NCBI GenBank assembly: GCA_015063725.1
Contig: SVTP01000002.1
Span: forward strand, 46,185 to 110,184
DNA length: 64,000 nucleotides
Direction of reading: 5' to 3'
Origin: Oscillospiraceae bacterium
GTDB taxonomy: Bacteria; Bacillota; Clostridia; Oscillospirales; CAG-272
The notes under the pieces are model-generated. The model was given only the letters and a program-made list of their open reading frames with translations, was not told the origin of the DNA and ran no database searches. The stretch's first letter is position 1. Each line of letters starts with the position of its first letter. The translations under genes were made by a program, and so were the position numbers. Below, piece by piece: positions 42,668 to 50,211 of the stretch.

Positions 42668-44155
42668 TTATTTTAGTAATAGAATAGGATCGCTCTCCAA
42701 AACGTCCTTGATAATGTTGCGCTCCGAGAAGGGGATCTTCTCATGCCCAATGAGTTGATATTCTTCGTGTCCTTTTCCTGCAAGGACCAGAATGTCATTC
42801 CGTTGCAGAATGGATACCGCACAACGGATGGCATCGCTTCTGTCGGGAATTTTGATATATGCTTTTCTATTGTCACCAAACGCGGCGGCAATCTCGTCAA
42901 TAATTCGCATGGGGTCCTCGGTGCCGGGGTTGTCTGATGTGAGAATAGACAGATCAGCCAATTCTGCCGCAACCTCGCCAAGCTCACGGCGGCGGAGTTG
43001 TGTGCGCTCACCAACCGAGCCAAATAGACAGATCAGGCGCGAGGGCTGATATGCACGCAAAGAGGTTAGCAGGTGCCGCAAACTCTCACCGTTGTGCGCG
43101 TAGTCGATTACACAAAGTGCACCGTTTGGCAGGGGAATGCACTCGGCTCTGCCGCGAATGGCAAGCTTTTCAAGAGAAGCAACCGTCATAGCAAGGGGAA
43201 CCTGAAAAACACCGTGCGCAACGGCAACTGCCAAAAGAGCATTGTAGATGTTGTGCTCGCCAAGCAAGCGCAAGCGACATTCCAGCTCCTCGTTCTCGCA
43301 AATGAGGCGGAAGAGCGAGAAAAGTCCGTTCGCATCCCGCAAGGGGCGCATATTTTCTGCAAGATAATCCGCCGCTTTCTCTTTGCCCGAAACCGTCAGG
43401 TTGCGCAAAGCCGTGCAGCCAAGGCGCATCATAGGCGTTGCGGGGTCATCAATGTTCCAAACCGCATTCGGAGCAGGGAAATCGGTGAAGAGCGAATGTT
43501 TGGTTGCGCGGTAGTGCTCAAATGTGGGGTGTTCCGCCGTTCCTACGTGGTCGAGGTAAAGGTTGGTAAACAGAACCGTTCCAAATTGCACGCCTGCCAC
43601 ACGGCTCTGCATCAAGCCTTGTGAGGAGACCTCCATTACAACGGCACGAATGCCTGCGCGGTGCATATCCGCAAGGGTGGATTGCAGGGTTAAGGGATCG
43701 GGCGTTGTGTTTGCGGTTGTGCGCTCCACTGCACCGTAGGCAATACCGTTGGTTCCAATGTATCCCGTGGGAATGCCCACAGAATTGAGAATGTGCGCTA
43801 GCATAGTAGCCGTCGTTGTTTTGCCCTTGGTTCCCGTAATACCAATGACGTGCATTTTACCCGAGGGATCACCCCAAAGGGTACAAGCAAGCTCCGAGAG
43901 CGTCTTGCGGCTGTTGTTTGTCAAAAGAACGCAAGCATCGGGGGGCAGGTTCAGTGGCTCTTCCGCCACAAAAATGCGGCAACCGCGCTCGTATGCGCGA
44001 GGAGCAAGGGTATGTCCGTCAAAACGCATCCCGCGAATGCAAACAAACACACTCTCGGCATTCGTGCGCTCCGAGTGGTCGGTCAAGGTCGTAATTTCAC
44101 AATCGGGAATGTGGTCAAAGGGGAATAGTCTCCCCAAAAGAAGATAAGATTTCAT
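42668..44155 (-). CDS. murE: MurE-type UDP-MurNAc-dipeptide amino-acid ligase with altered specificity motif
   Basis: The 495-residue Mur ligase has the N-terminal UDP-binding domain (TDHSERTNAESVFVCIRG), the P-loop GITGTKGKTTTATML near 110, NTTPDPLTL and the carbamylated-Lys region YRATKHSLF near 220. The C-terminal domain contains IDYAHNGESL and SDNPGTEDPMRIIDEI near 405-420. In mDAP-adding MurE the specificity loop reads DNPR; here Arg is Gly. The added residue is therefore probably not mDAP by the usual mode, or this is a paralogue. It overlaps the racemase gene by ATGA, and the operon partner suggests a D-amino acid or Asp/Glu substrate. Confidence 0.9.
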   Translation of the reverse strand: MKSYLLLGRLFPFDHIPDCEITTLTDHSERTNAESVFVCIRGMRFDGHTLAPRAYERGCRIFVAEEPLNLPPDACVLLTNNSRKTLSELACTLWGDPSGKMHVIGITGTKGKTTTATMLAHILNSVGIPTGYIGTNGIAYGAVERTTANTTPDPLTLQSTLADMHRAGIRAVVMEVSSQGLMQSRVAGVQFGTVLFTNLYLDHVGTAEHPTFEHYRATKHSLFTDFPAPNAVWNIDDPATPMMRLGCTALRNLTVSGKEKAADYLAENMRPLRDANGLFSLFRLICENEELECRLRLLGEHNIYNALLAVAVAHGVFQVPLAMTVASLEKLAIRGRAECIPLPNGALCVIDYAHNGESLRHLLTSLRAYQPSRLICLFGSVGERTQLRRRELGEVAAELADLSILTSDNPGTEDPMRIIDEIAAAFGDNRKAYIKIPDRSDAIRCAVSILQRNDILVLAGKGHEEYQLIGHEKIPFSERNIIKDVLESDPILLLK

Positions 44156-44892
44156 CGCGCCACCTCCTCTCTGTCAAACGAGGAAGGAAAGCCCACAGGC
44201 GTTTTGCCGCAGGCGACAATGGTGCGGTATGCAAGCACGTCGAGCGAGTCGACGAACAACTCGTCATCCAAGCCGAGCTTTTTGAGAAGTGAAAGTTCTG
44301 TGCAGCCAAGCACGATCTTTTCGCATCCGAGGGAGCGGAGCGAGGTCACAACCTTTTGGAAAGCATCCATATCCACAGGCTTGTTCTGCTTGATCTGCCC
44401 AAAAATGATGTCGGTAATGATTGCCTGCTCGTCCTTTGTGGGAGTTACGCAACAGAGACCGCGAGGCTCGCAAAAACGCTCGTAAGCGCCTGCGCGAATG
44501 GTGCCCTCGGTGGCAAGCAGACCAAACCGTTGAACGCCCATGCGCGAAAGATGCGCACAGGTTTCGTCTATGATGTTGAGGATCGGCACTTGACACCCTT
44601 GTGCAAGTCCGTCATAAAAATAATGCGCGGTGTTGCAGGGAACAACGATCAGATCCACACCTGCGCGCTCCAAGCGGTGCGCTTCAGAGAGCATTACAGG
44701 CAGGGGATCGGGAGAGTTTTTGTCAAGGATGTAAGCGGTGCGGTCGGGTGTGGTCGCGCGACTGCTGATGAGCATATCAATGTGGTCGGCATCGCAGGTA
44801 GCAGCGGTGTGGCTTGTCAGCAGCTCGCAAAAATATACAGTGGACGCAGGGCCAAGACCGCCAAGAATACCAAGGTAGGTGCAAGTCTTCAT
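44152..44892 (-). CDS. Aspartate/glutamate racemase family protein
   Basis: The 246-residue protein belongs to the Asp/Glu racemase superfamily. It starts with LGILGGLGPASTVYF, carries the first catalytic Cys in VDLIVVPCNTAHYFYDG near 81 and the second in KIVLGCTELSLL near 190, with IIDETCAHL between. Both cysteines are present, so activity is expected. The longer frame upstream to 45141 overlaps the preceding gene and is not used; ATG 44892 forms ATGA with that gene's stop. It would feed D-Asp or D-Glu to the neighbouring ligases. Confidence 0.92.
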   Translation of the reverse strand: MKTCTYLGILGGLGPASTVYFCELLTSHTAATCDADHIDMLISSRATTPDRTAYILDKNSPDPLPVMLSEAHRLERAGVDLIVVPCNTAHYFYDGLAQGCQVPILNIIDETCAHLSRMGVQRFGLLATEGTIRAGAYERFCEPRGLCCVTPTKDEQAIITDIIFGQIKQNKPVDMDAFQKVVTSLRSLGCEKIVLGCTELSLLKKLGLDDELFVDSLDVLAYRTIVACGKTPVGFPSSFDREEVAR

Positions 44893-45302
44893 GCCGTCAC
44901 CTCCCCAAGAGGTGCAGACGCGGCACCAAACCAAACGCGATCCATCTCGGCGCGGTCGGCAATTACAAATCGGCGCTCCAATTCCTCGGCGTGATCCCAA
45001 ACAAGATTGGTGTAATGCTCGTTGCAGGGAATGAGATACAAGATCAGGTCGGCGTTGCCAAGCTGATCGGCAAAATCGGAGAGCGCTTGCAAAAGGAGCA
45101 CATCTCCCGTAGTCGCGGGAACGCGATGGAATTTCATGCAAAGGGAAAGGCGAGAAGCCAGCGGAATTCTGTCACAAAATACGTGTGATAGCACGCCGTG
45201 CTGGCGATACATGCGGTGCGCCGTTTCGCTCGCCTCGGGGGTTAGTCCTAACAAAACGGGAACGATAGCACCCGACAACACATCGTTCATAATGTATTCC
45301 AT
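44889..45302 (-). CDS. Stand-alone pre-ATP-grasp domain of a carboxylate-amine ligase (no catalytic domain)
   Basis: The 137-residue product resembles the first domain of D-aspartate-ligase-like ATP-grasp enzymes. It has VPVLLGLTPEASETAHRMYRQHGV at the start, then LLLQALSDFADQLGNADLILYLIPCNEHYTNLVWDHAEEL. In full-length relatives this is followed by about 250 residues of ATP-grasp fold, absent here: the frame stops and the racemase begins with ATGA overlap. It is either a truncated remnant kept for coupling or a genuine substrate-binding subunit. GGGGGG precedes the ATG. The family assignment is by eye. Confidence 0.65.
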   Translation of the reverse strand: MEYIMNDVLSGAIVPVLLGLTPEASETAHRMYRQHGVLSHVFCDRIPLASRLSLCMKFHRVPATTGDVLLLQALSDFADQLGNADLILYLIPCNEHYTNLVWDHAEELERRFVIADRAEMDRVWFGAASAPLGEVTA

Positions 45303-45418
45303 TGCTCGTCCCCCCTTTCTCGGTCAAAAAACACTATATATAGTATATTATAACACACATATTTACAAAATAAAAGGGGATAGCGAAAAATTATGTAATA
45401 ATTTTTTTGCAAAAACGC

Positions 45419-45447
45419 TTGCTTTTTCTCTCTATTTTCGGTATAAT
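45419..45447 (+). promoter_or_regulatory. Probable promoter of the first GNAT gene
   Basis: TTGCTT 45419-45424, 17-base spacer, TATAAT 45442-45447. Confidence 0.72.
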
Positions 45448-45478
45448 GAAAGGTAGAAAAAAGAAGGACTGTAAAGAC

Positions 45479-46066
45479 ATGAAAAAAGAAAAAATTTACC
45501 GCGTTTTCTCGCATCTGCCCGAGCTTGCAACCGAGCGGCTCACACTCCGCAAAATGCTTGTTGCAGATGCTTCCGATATGTACGAATACGCCTCTCGCCC
45601 CGATGTGACCAAGTATCTTTCTTGGAATCCGCATCCCGACCGCGATTTTACACGCGAGTATCTCGAATACCTCGGCAACCGCTACTCTGCGGGCATGTTT
45701 TACGATTGGGCAGTGGTTTATGAGCCCGACTGCAAAATGATCGGTACCTGCGGCTTTACCGCTTTTTACTGTAACCATGACTGTGCCGAGGTCGGCTACG
45801 TTCTCAACCCCGAATATTGGGGGCGCGGCATCGCCGTTGAAGCACTTGAAAAGGTCATCGAATTTGGCTTTGAAAATTTGGGACTGCACCGCATCGAGGC
45901 GCGCTTTATGGAAGGCAACGATTCCTCGCGTCGCGTGATGGAAAAGGTGGGCATGACCTTTGAGGGGATCCAACGCGAGGCAATGCTCATCAAAGGCAGT
46001 TACGCCAACGTCGGCGTCTGCGCCATCCTTGCCAGCGAATGGAGAGCGAAAAAGGGAAGAAGATAA
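45479..46066 (+). CDS. GNAT acetyltransferase, RimJ/RimL-like
   Basis: The 195-residue protein follows the RimJ/RimL pattern: LATERLTLRKMLVADASDMYEYA, the acetyl-CoA loop region VGYVLNPEYWGRGIAVEALEKVIEFGFENLGLHRIEA near 118-155, and NDSSRRVMEKVGMTFEG near 160. It would N-acetylate a protein terminus or small amine. ATG 45479 follows AGAAGGA; the upstream frame to 45407 lacks a site. Its last 28 coding bases are duplicated at 46662 (see findings). Confidence 0.93.
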   Translation: MKKEKIYRVFSHLPELATERLTLRKMLVADASDMYEYASRPDVTKYLSWNPHPDRDFTREYLEYLGNRYSAGMFYDWAVVYEPDCKMIGTCGFTAFYCNHDCAEVGYVLNPEYWGRGIAVEALEKVIEFGFENLGLHRIEARFMEGNDSSRRVMEKVGMTFEGIQREAMLIKGSYANVGVCAILASEWRAKKGRR

Positions 46067-46093
46067 TTTTGTTTGTAAGATAGGAGGATTTTT

Positions 46094-46462
46094 GTGAAAT
46101 CAATGAAAAAAGTTGTTTTGTCCGTTTTGATTTTTGTTGTTGTAGCTTGGATTGCGCAACTGTTTGTATGCGATTTGTTGACTTCAAAATATGCCGCAGA
46201 CATTGATGCTTGTCGAGAATGTGAAGAATGTTCCTCTTGGATAGACGATTCCTTTTCCGCAAAAGTCATCTCTCGCAATCGTACAGAAACAAAAATATAC
46301 TATTTTAACGAGAACATAGGCGTTTTGGTGACACATAGCAACCTTGAAAAAGAGACCTCAACATCCTTACATCTCAATTTAGATACTCCGTGGTCTGCAT
46401 CCGGTAATGCAGATCGATTGGTTTGGCCATATTGGTATCACTGTTTTTATTTTCTGTTTTAA
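46094..46462 (+). CDS. Small secreted or membrane-anchored protein, unknown
   Basis: GTG 46094 after AGGAGG opens a 122-codon frame. A hydrophobic helix (residues 6-27, VVLSVLIFVVVAWIAQLFV) is followed by a Cys-containing segment (IDACRECEECSSWID) and short strands. The end is aromatic (WPYWYHCFYFLF) and abrupt. It is AT-rich compared with the flanking GNAT genes and lies inside the segment bounded by a 28-bp direct repeat, so it may be an inserted or truncated gene. Confidence 0.62.
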   Translation: MKSMKKVVLSVLIFVVVAWIAQLFVCDLLTSKYAADIDACRECEECSSWIDDSFSAKVISRNRTETKIYYFNENIGVLVTHSNLEKETSTSLHLNLDTPWSASGNADRLVWPYWYHCFYFLF

Positions 46463-46498
46463 CGCTATAAGTGTGTAAAAAATAAAGCGAAACTAAAT

Positions 46499-46636
46499 AA
46501 AGCCTCCCTTGTGTAAAGGGAGGTGGCGCGGCGTAAGCCGTGACGGAGGGATTGTAATCGTTAAATTTTCAGCAGAACAATCCCTCAGTCAAATGCACTC
46601 ACGGCATTTGACAGCTCCCTTTACACAAGGGAGCCT
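46499..46636. mobile_element. MITE-like palindromic element (non-coding)
   Basis: Terminal inverted repeats of about 24 bp: 46499-46523 (AGCCTCCCTTGTGTAAAGGG) and 46613-46636 (CCCTTTACACAAGGGAGCCT). Inner arms TGACGGAGGGATTGT (46541-46555) and ACAATCCCTCAGTCA (46577-46591) continue the pairing with one mismatch. The element is about 138 bp, has no gene and folds into a long hairpin, the layout of a miniature inverted-repeat element. A half copy lies at 21128. Confidence 0.8.
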
Positions 46637-46661
46637 TCTATTATTATCTTCTATTATCTTC

Positions 46662-46693
46662 GCCAGCGAATGGAGAGCGAAAAAGGGAAAGAA
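46662..46693 (+). pseudogene. Duplicated 3' tail of the first GNAT gene
   Basis: Bases 46662-46689 repeat 46031-46058 exactly (28 bp, encoding the Ser-Glu-Trp-Arg-Ala-Lys-Lys-Gly end of the GNAT protein) directly before the second GNAT start. This marks where the intervening 0.6-kb segment with the small gene and MITE-like element was added. Confidence 0.75.
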
Positions 46694-47146
46694 ATGAAAA
46701 TCATAGACTATTTTACCACCGAAAACAAGCCTCATTGGCTTGCACAAATTCAAAAGAGCGATTGGTCGGCAGGGGCGTTTTTGCATGACCTATTAAAAGA
46801 GGGAACACTCAAAGCCCTTGCAGGCGAGCAAACCAAACTCTTTTTGCTCACAGAGGGTGACGAATTGATTTCCTTTTGCACCCTTGCCGAAAGAGACGAC
46901 ATTCAACCCACCACCCTCACCCCTTGGATCGGTTTTGTTTACACCTACCCCGAGCACCGTGGGCATCGCCACGCGCAAACGCTTTTGCAGTTTGCCGAGC
47001 AAGCAGCAGCACACGCGGGAGCAAAACAGGTGTATATTTCCACCAACCACCAAGGGCTCTACGAAAAATACGGCTATACCTATCTTTCCACCATGAATGA
47101 TGTCAACGGCGAACCCTCTCGCGTATACACCAAAAATGTTACTTAA
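46694..47146 (+). CDS. GNAT acetyltransferase
   Basis: A compact 150-residue GNAT. The acetyl-CoA site is in TPWIGFVYTYPEHRGHRHAQTLLQFAEQAA near 78-108, with the Arg-x-x-Gly-His-type loop. KQVYISTNHQGLYEKYGYTYL near 115 supplies the terminal Tyr. ATG 46694 is preferred over an in-frame ATG at 46670, which lies in the duplicated tail; the ribosome binding site (GGGAAAG) is itself part of that tail. A terminator follows. Confidence 0.9.
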   Translation: MKIIDYFTTENKPHWLAQIQKSDWSAGAFLHDLLKEGTLKALAGEQTKLFLLTEGDELISFCTLAERDDIQPTTLTPWIGFVYTYPEHRGHRHAQTLLQFAEQAAAHAGAKQVYISTNHQGLYEKYGYTYLSTMNDVNGEPSRVYTKNVT

Positions 47147-47158
47147 AAATAAGAACAG

Positions 47159-47192
47159 CGGCTATCTTCAAGCGAAGATAGCCGCGTTTTTG
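47159..47192 (+). terminator. Intrinsic terminator after the second GNAT gene
   Basis: CGGCTATCTTC and GAAGATAGCCG with loop AAGC, then CGTTTTTG. Confidence 0.9.
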
Positions 47193-47199
47193 TTTTTTA

Positions 47200-48780
47200 T
47201 CAATCTTTCTTTTCCTCACCCAGCGAGTCGGTAACGGTAACGGTTGCCGTACGCTCGTAGCAGGAGAAGATCTCGTCGGTGTTTGTGGGAGCTGTCTTTT
47301 GTGTCAGCAGACTGACAATGGGAACCAGGATCAATCCGCCCACCATTGCAAATACACCCGAGAAGAGGGAATTGCGGAATACGAAGGAAAGAACGGGAAT
47401 GTTCGCCACGCTAAATACCTTCATGGAGATAAGCAGCTGCACGATCTCAAGACCAACGCCAAACACAAAGGAAGTCACAACCGCCGCGCGCGTGGTCTTC
47501 TTCCAGTACAGACCGTAGAGGAAGGGAGCGAGGAACGCGCCCGCGAGCGCACCCCAGGATACACCCATCATCTGGGCAATCAGCATATTCTTGTTTTGGT
47601 ACTGCATAATGGCAATTACTGCCGAGATGACGATGAATACCACGATAAACGCGCGAATGATGAACATTTGCTTTTTCTCATCAAGCGTTTTCTTTTTCTT
47701 CTCGCAAATGGGAGCGATGAAGTCAAGTGTGACCGTCGAGCTACTTGTCAATACAAGCGAGGAGAGCGTCGACATTGAAGCGGAGAGAACCAAAACAATA
47801 ACGATCGCAATAATGATGGTGGGGAGCGTAGAGAGCATTTCGGGAATGATGGCGTCAAAGTCACCCTTTGCAACCGAGTTGCTTACGTCATAGAGACGTC
47901 CAAAGCCGCCAAGGAAGTAGCATCCACCCGCAACGATAACGGCGAATACAGTCGAGATGACCGTGCCTTTCTTAATGGCGTCCTCGTCCTTAATGGCGTA
48001 GAACTTGCCAACCATCTGCGGCAAACCCCATGTACCAAGAGAGGTCAAAAGGACAACAAACAAGAGGAATACAGGGTCAGCTCCAAGGAAGGAAGCATAC
48101 TCCCAACCGCCGTTCTCGCCCGTGGCGAGCTTTTCAATGGCGGCATTGAGACCGCCGTGCGCATGCAGCACCGAGCCAATGACCGCAACGATACCCACGA
48201 GCATAATAATGCCTTGAATAAAATCATTGATAGCCGTTGCCACGTAACCGCCAAGGAGCACGTAAACACCCGTGAGTGCTGCCATTACAATGACGCAAAC
48301 CGAGTAGTCGACGCCCTCATACGCCATTGAGAACAAACGGGAAAGTCCGTTGTAAAGGGAAGCGGTGTAGGGAATGAGGAAAATAAAGGTAATGCAGGAT
48401 GCCGCAATTTTGAGTGCGGGAGAGCCAAAACGGTTGCCAAAAAAGTCGGGCATCGTGCGCGAGCCGATGTGTTGTGTCATAATGCGCGTGCGGCGACCAA
48501 GCACAACCCAAGCGAGAAGAGAGCCGATAAAGGCGTTGCCAAGACCTATCCAAGTAGACGCCAAACCAAAGTTCCAACCAAACTGTCCTGCGTATCCAAC
48601 AAAGATGACGGCAGAGAAGTAGGACGTACCAAAAGCAAATGCGGTGAGCCAAGGGCCGATCGAACGACCGCCAAGCACAAATCCGCCAACGTCGGTAGAG
48701 TGCTTACGGCAATAAACGCCAATGCCGATCATAATTCCAAAAAATACGACCAATAAAGCTGTGATGATGATAGTGTCCAT
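47200..48780 (-). CDS. Sodium:solute symporter (SSS family), T-box controlled
   Basis: The 526-residue protein has about 13 membrane helices of the SSS/PutP family: FVLGGRSIGPWLTAFAFGTSYFSAVIFVGYAGQFGWNFGL near 34-74, then GIIMLVGIVAVIGSVLHAHGG. The C-terminal part has VLSASMSTLSSLVLTSSSTVTLDFI near 333, the Ser-Thr-Ser-rich Na+2-site helix. It imports a solute with Na+. A T-box leader upstream with a possible UAC (Tyr) specifier suggests an amino-acid substrate. Na+ coupling agrees with the Na+-type V-ATPase in the same window. AAGGAGG precedes ATG 48780. Confidence 0.94.
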   Translation of the reverse strand: MDTIIITALLVVFFGIMIGIGVYCRKHSTDVGGFVLGGRSIGPWLTAFAFGTSYFSAVIFVGYAGQFGWNFGLASTWIGLGNAFIGSLLAWVVLGRRTRIMTQHIGSRTMPDFFGNRFGSPALKIAASCITFIFLIPYTASLYNGLSRLFSMAYEGVDYSVCVIVMAALTGVYVLLGGYVATAINDFIQGIIMLVGIVAVIGSVLHAHGGLNAAIEKLATGENGGWEYASFLGADPVFLLFVVLLTSLGTWGLPQMVGKFYAIKDEDAIKKGTVISTVFAVIVAGGCYFLGGFGRLYDVSNSVAKGDFDAIIPEMLSTLPTIIIAIVIVLVLSASMSTLSSLVLTSSSTVTLDFIAPICEKKKKTLDEKKQMFIIRAFIVVFIVISAVIAIMQYQNKNMLIAQMMGVSWGALAGAFLAPFLYGLYWKKTTRAAVVTSFVFGVGLEIVQLLISMKVFSVANIPVLSFVFRNSLFSGVFAMVGGLILVPIVSLLTQKTAPTNTDEIFSCYERTATVTVTDSLGEEKKD

Positions 48781-48805
48781 TTTTTAATCCTCCTTCTGAT
48801 GGGAT

Positions 48806-49092
48806 GGAAACAAAAAAGCCCTCCGAGCGTATACTCGGAGGACGAAAAATTTTCGTGTTACCACCTCTGTTCGCCTATTCCTCACGGAATAGACCTCGTC
48901 GGGTACCATCATACCCTATGCCCGTAACGGAGCAACCCGTTGCAACTTACTTGCCACAAAATGACTTTCGATGCAAAGCTCGCGGAGTGTATTTCCAAAA
49001 CAGTCCTGTCACTGCCTCGCACCAAACGGCAGTTCTCTGTGCACGCGGAATGTTTGTACTTGATTTCCGGTCATCGCCTTTTTGTATTATGC
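48806..49092 (-). ncRNA. T-box riboswitch leader of the Na+ symporter gene
   Basis: On the minus strand the leader runs from the promoter to just before the gene. Stem I contains AAGTAC, an AGAGAAC GA-loop segment and GGTGCGAGGCAG. A specifier-loop strand reads GGAAATACACTCCG, in which TAC (48989-48991) followed by A is the best codon candidate. The T-box core GAGGTGGTAACACG lies at 48854-48867, and a terminator CCTCCGAG..CTCGGAGG with T run follows at 48812-48842. Uncharged tRNA should pair with the TGGT bulge and stabilise the antiterminator. Class is sure; specificity is tentative. Confidence 0.9.
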
Positions 49093-49096
49093 CCCT

Positions 49097-49124
49097 ATTA
49101 TAGCACTTTTTTCGTGTTTGTCAA
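49097..49124 (-). promoter_or_regulatory. Promoter of the T-box leader
   Basis: Minus strand TTGACA, 16-base spacer, TATAAT (plus ATTATA 49097-49102, TGTCAA 49119-49124). Confidence 0.88.
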
Positions 49125-49182
49125 CCCCTTTTTTGCATTTTTATGCAATTTTTTTGGAAAAAAGCAGAGATTATTCAAAGCA

Positions 49183-50040
49183 TCATTTCCAATACGGCTT
49201 GGTTCTTGTGTTGGCAAGATAGGAGCCCATGTGCGTTTTGTCGATGATCTCGCGGGCAAAAATCAGCATCGCCATAAAGGTTGCTTCGGGATAGCAGTGG
49301 TAGGTGCTCTGAATTTCACCGTCGATCTCCACCTTGCCCGTACCCAAAATTTCATACTTTACAAGAATTTGCAATACCTCTTTTGCCTTCTCTTGCGAGA
49401 TGCCTAGATTTTTGACAAGTAGATCTGCGGTAAAAGCGTTTTTGTGATGGCGTTTGTAGGCAAGCACACAGGTGTTAAACACGTCAGGATCGGCAAGATG
49501 TGCAAAAAAAGCAGGGTAGTCGATGCCGTCAAGATATGCCGCGTTTGCATCCTTTGGCTCGGGAACGATCAAAAAATATTCCTGACGGGTGCCAAGCCCC
49601 GCCATGGTAAAGCCGTAGTTGTTGCGGATCGAGGAAAAATGCTGCTCGCCCGGCTTCATTCGCTCTGCCATAAAGTCAACGGTGTCGTTCACCCCCGTAA
49701 AGAATTTAGCTATAATACCTGGCATCAGCGAGCGGTTGATGTCCCAGCAGTAATCAAACGCAACCTTAAACTTTTCGCTCTCGGGCGTATTAATCAACCT
49801 TTTTACCATCGCCAAGCGCGGATCCTCATAGGACGTCACGTCACGTCCGAACAGGGCATCGATCGGCACTGCAAAAAAGTCGGCAATTTTGGGTAGTAGC
49901 TCCACGTCGGGAGCGCCGCCGTTTTCCCATTTTGAAACTGCCTGCGCACTCACACCAATGTACTTGGCAAGCTCCTCTTGTGTAACACCCTTTTCGCGGC
50001 GCAACGCTGTAATCTGCTTTCCCAGTGTTTTTACGTTCAT
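49183..50040 (-). CDS. XRE-family transcriptional regulator with long C-terminal domain
   Basis: The 285-residue protein starts with a Cro/CI-type helix-turn-helix (LGKQITALRREKGVTQEELAKYIGVSAQAVSKWENGGAPDVELLPKIADFF, residues 6-57). The next 220 residues form a C-terminal region of unknown type ending in a small winged-helix-like segment (LVKNLGISQEKAKEVLQILVKYEILGTGKVEID near 210-243). It probably senses a cytoplasmic cue. It sits alone with its own promoter (50091-50119). Confidence 0.88.
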   Translation of the reverse strand: MNVKTLGKQITALRREKGVTQEELAKYIGVSAQAVSKWENGGAPDVELLPKIADFFAVPIDALFGRDVTSYEDPRLAMVKRLINTPESEKFKVAFDYCWDINRSLMPGIIAKFFTGVNDTVDFMAERMKPGEQHFSSIRNNYGFTMAGLGTRQEYFLIVPEPKDANAAYLDGIDYPAFFAHLADPDVFNTCVLAYKRHHKNAFTADLLVKNLGISQEKAKEVLQILVKYEILGTGKVEIDGEIQSTYHCYPEATFMAMLIFAREIIDKTHMGSYLANTRTKPYWK

Positions 50041-50090
50041 AGCATCCTCTCCTTTGCATCGGCAACTAAACCGCCGTTTTCATTATCTTT

Positions 50091-50119
50091 ATTATACCAC
50101 AATCGGTGGTTGAGTACAA
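50091..50119 (-). promoter_or_regulatory. Sigma-A promoter of the XRE regulator
   Basis: Minus strand TTGTAC, 17 bases, TATAAT (plus ATTATA 50091-50096, GTACAA 50114-50119). Confidence 0.82.
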
Positions 50120-50174
50120 TAGACGCATTTTTGACAAAAAAACAAACAACGGTTGATTTTTCTCCTAAAAAGAG

Positions 50175-50206
50175 CAAAAAAGCCCCTTTCCAAGCGGAAA
50201 GGGGCA
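50175..50206 (-). terminator. Terminator of the trmB-truB operon
   Basis: Minus strand GCCCCTTTCC, loop GCTT, GGAAAGGGGC, then TTTTTT. Confidence 0.93.
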
Positions 50207-50211
50207 ACATA

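Noticed and set aside
44893..45141. N-terminal extension of the racemase
   Set aside because: The extension is out-of-frame reading of the upstream gene, rich in Arg and Cys, and ATG 44892 forms a normal ATGA overlap with the racemase fold starting immediately.
46499..46636. Riboswitch or sRNA at the palindromic element
   Set aside because: The symmetrical terminal repeats and the related half copy at 21128 fit a dispersed element better; no promoter reads into it.
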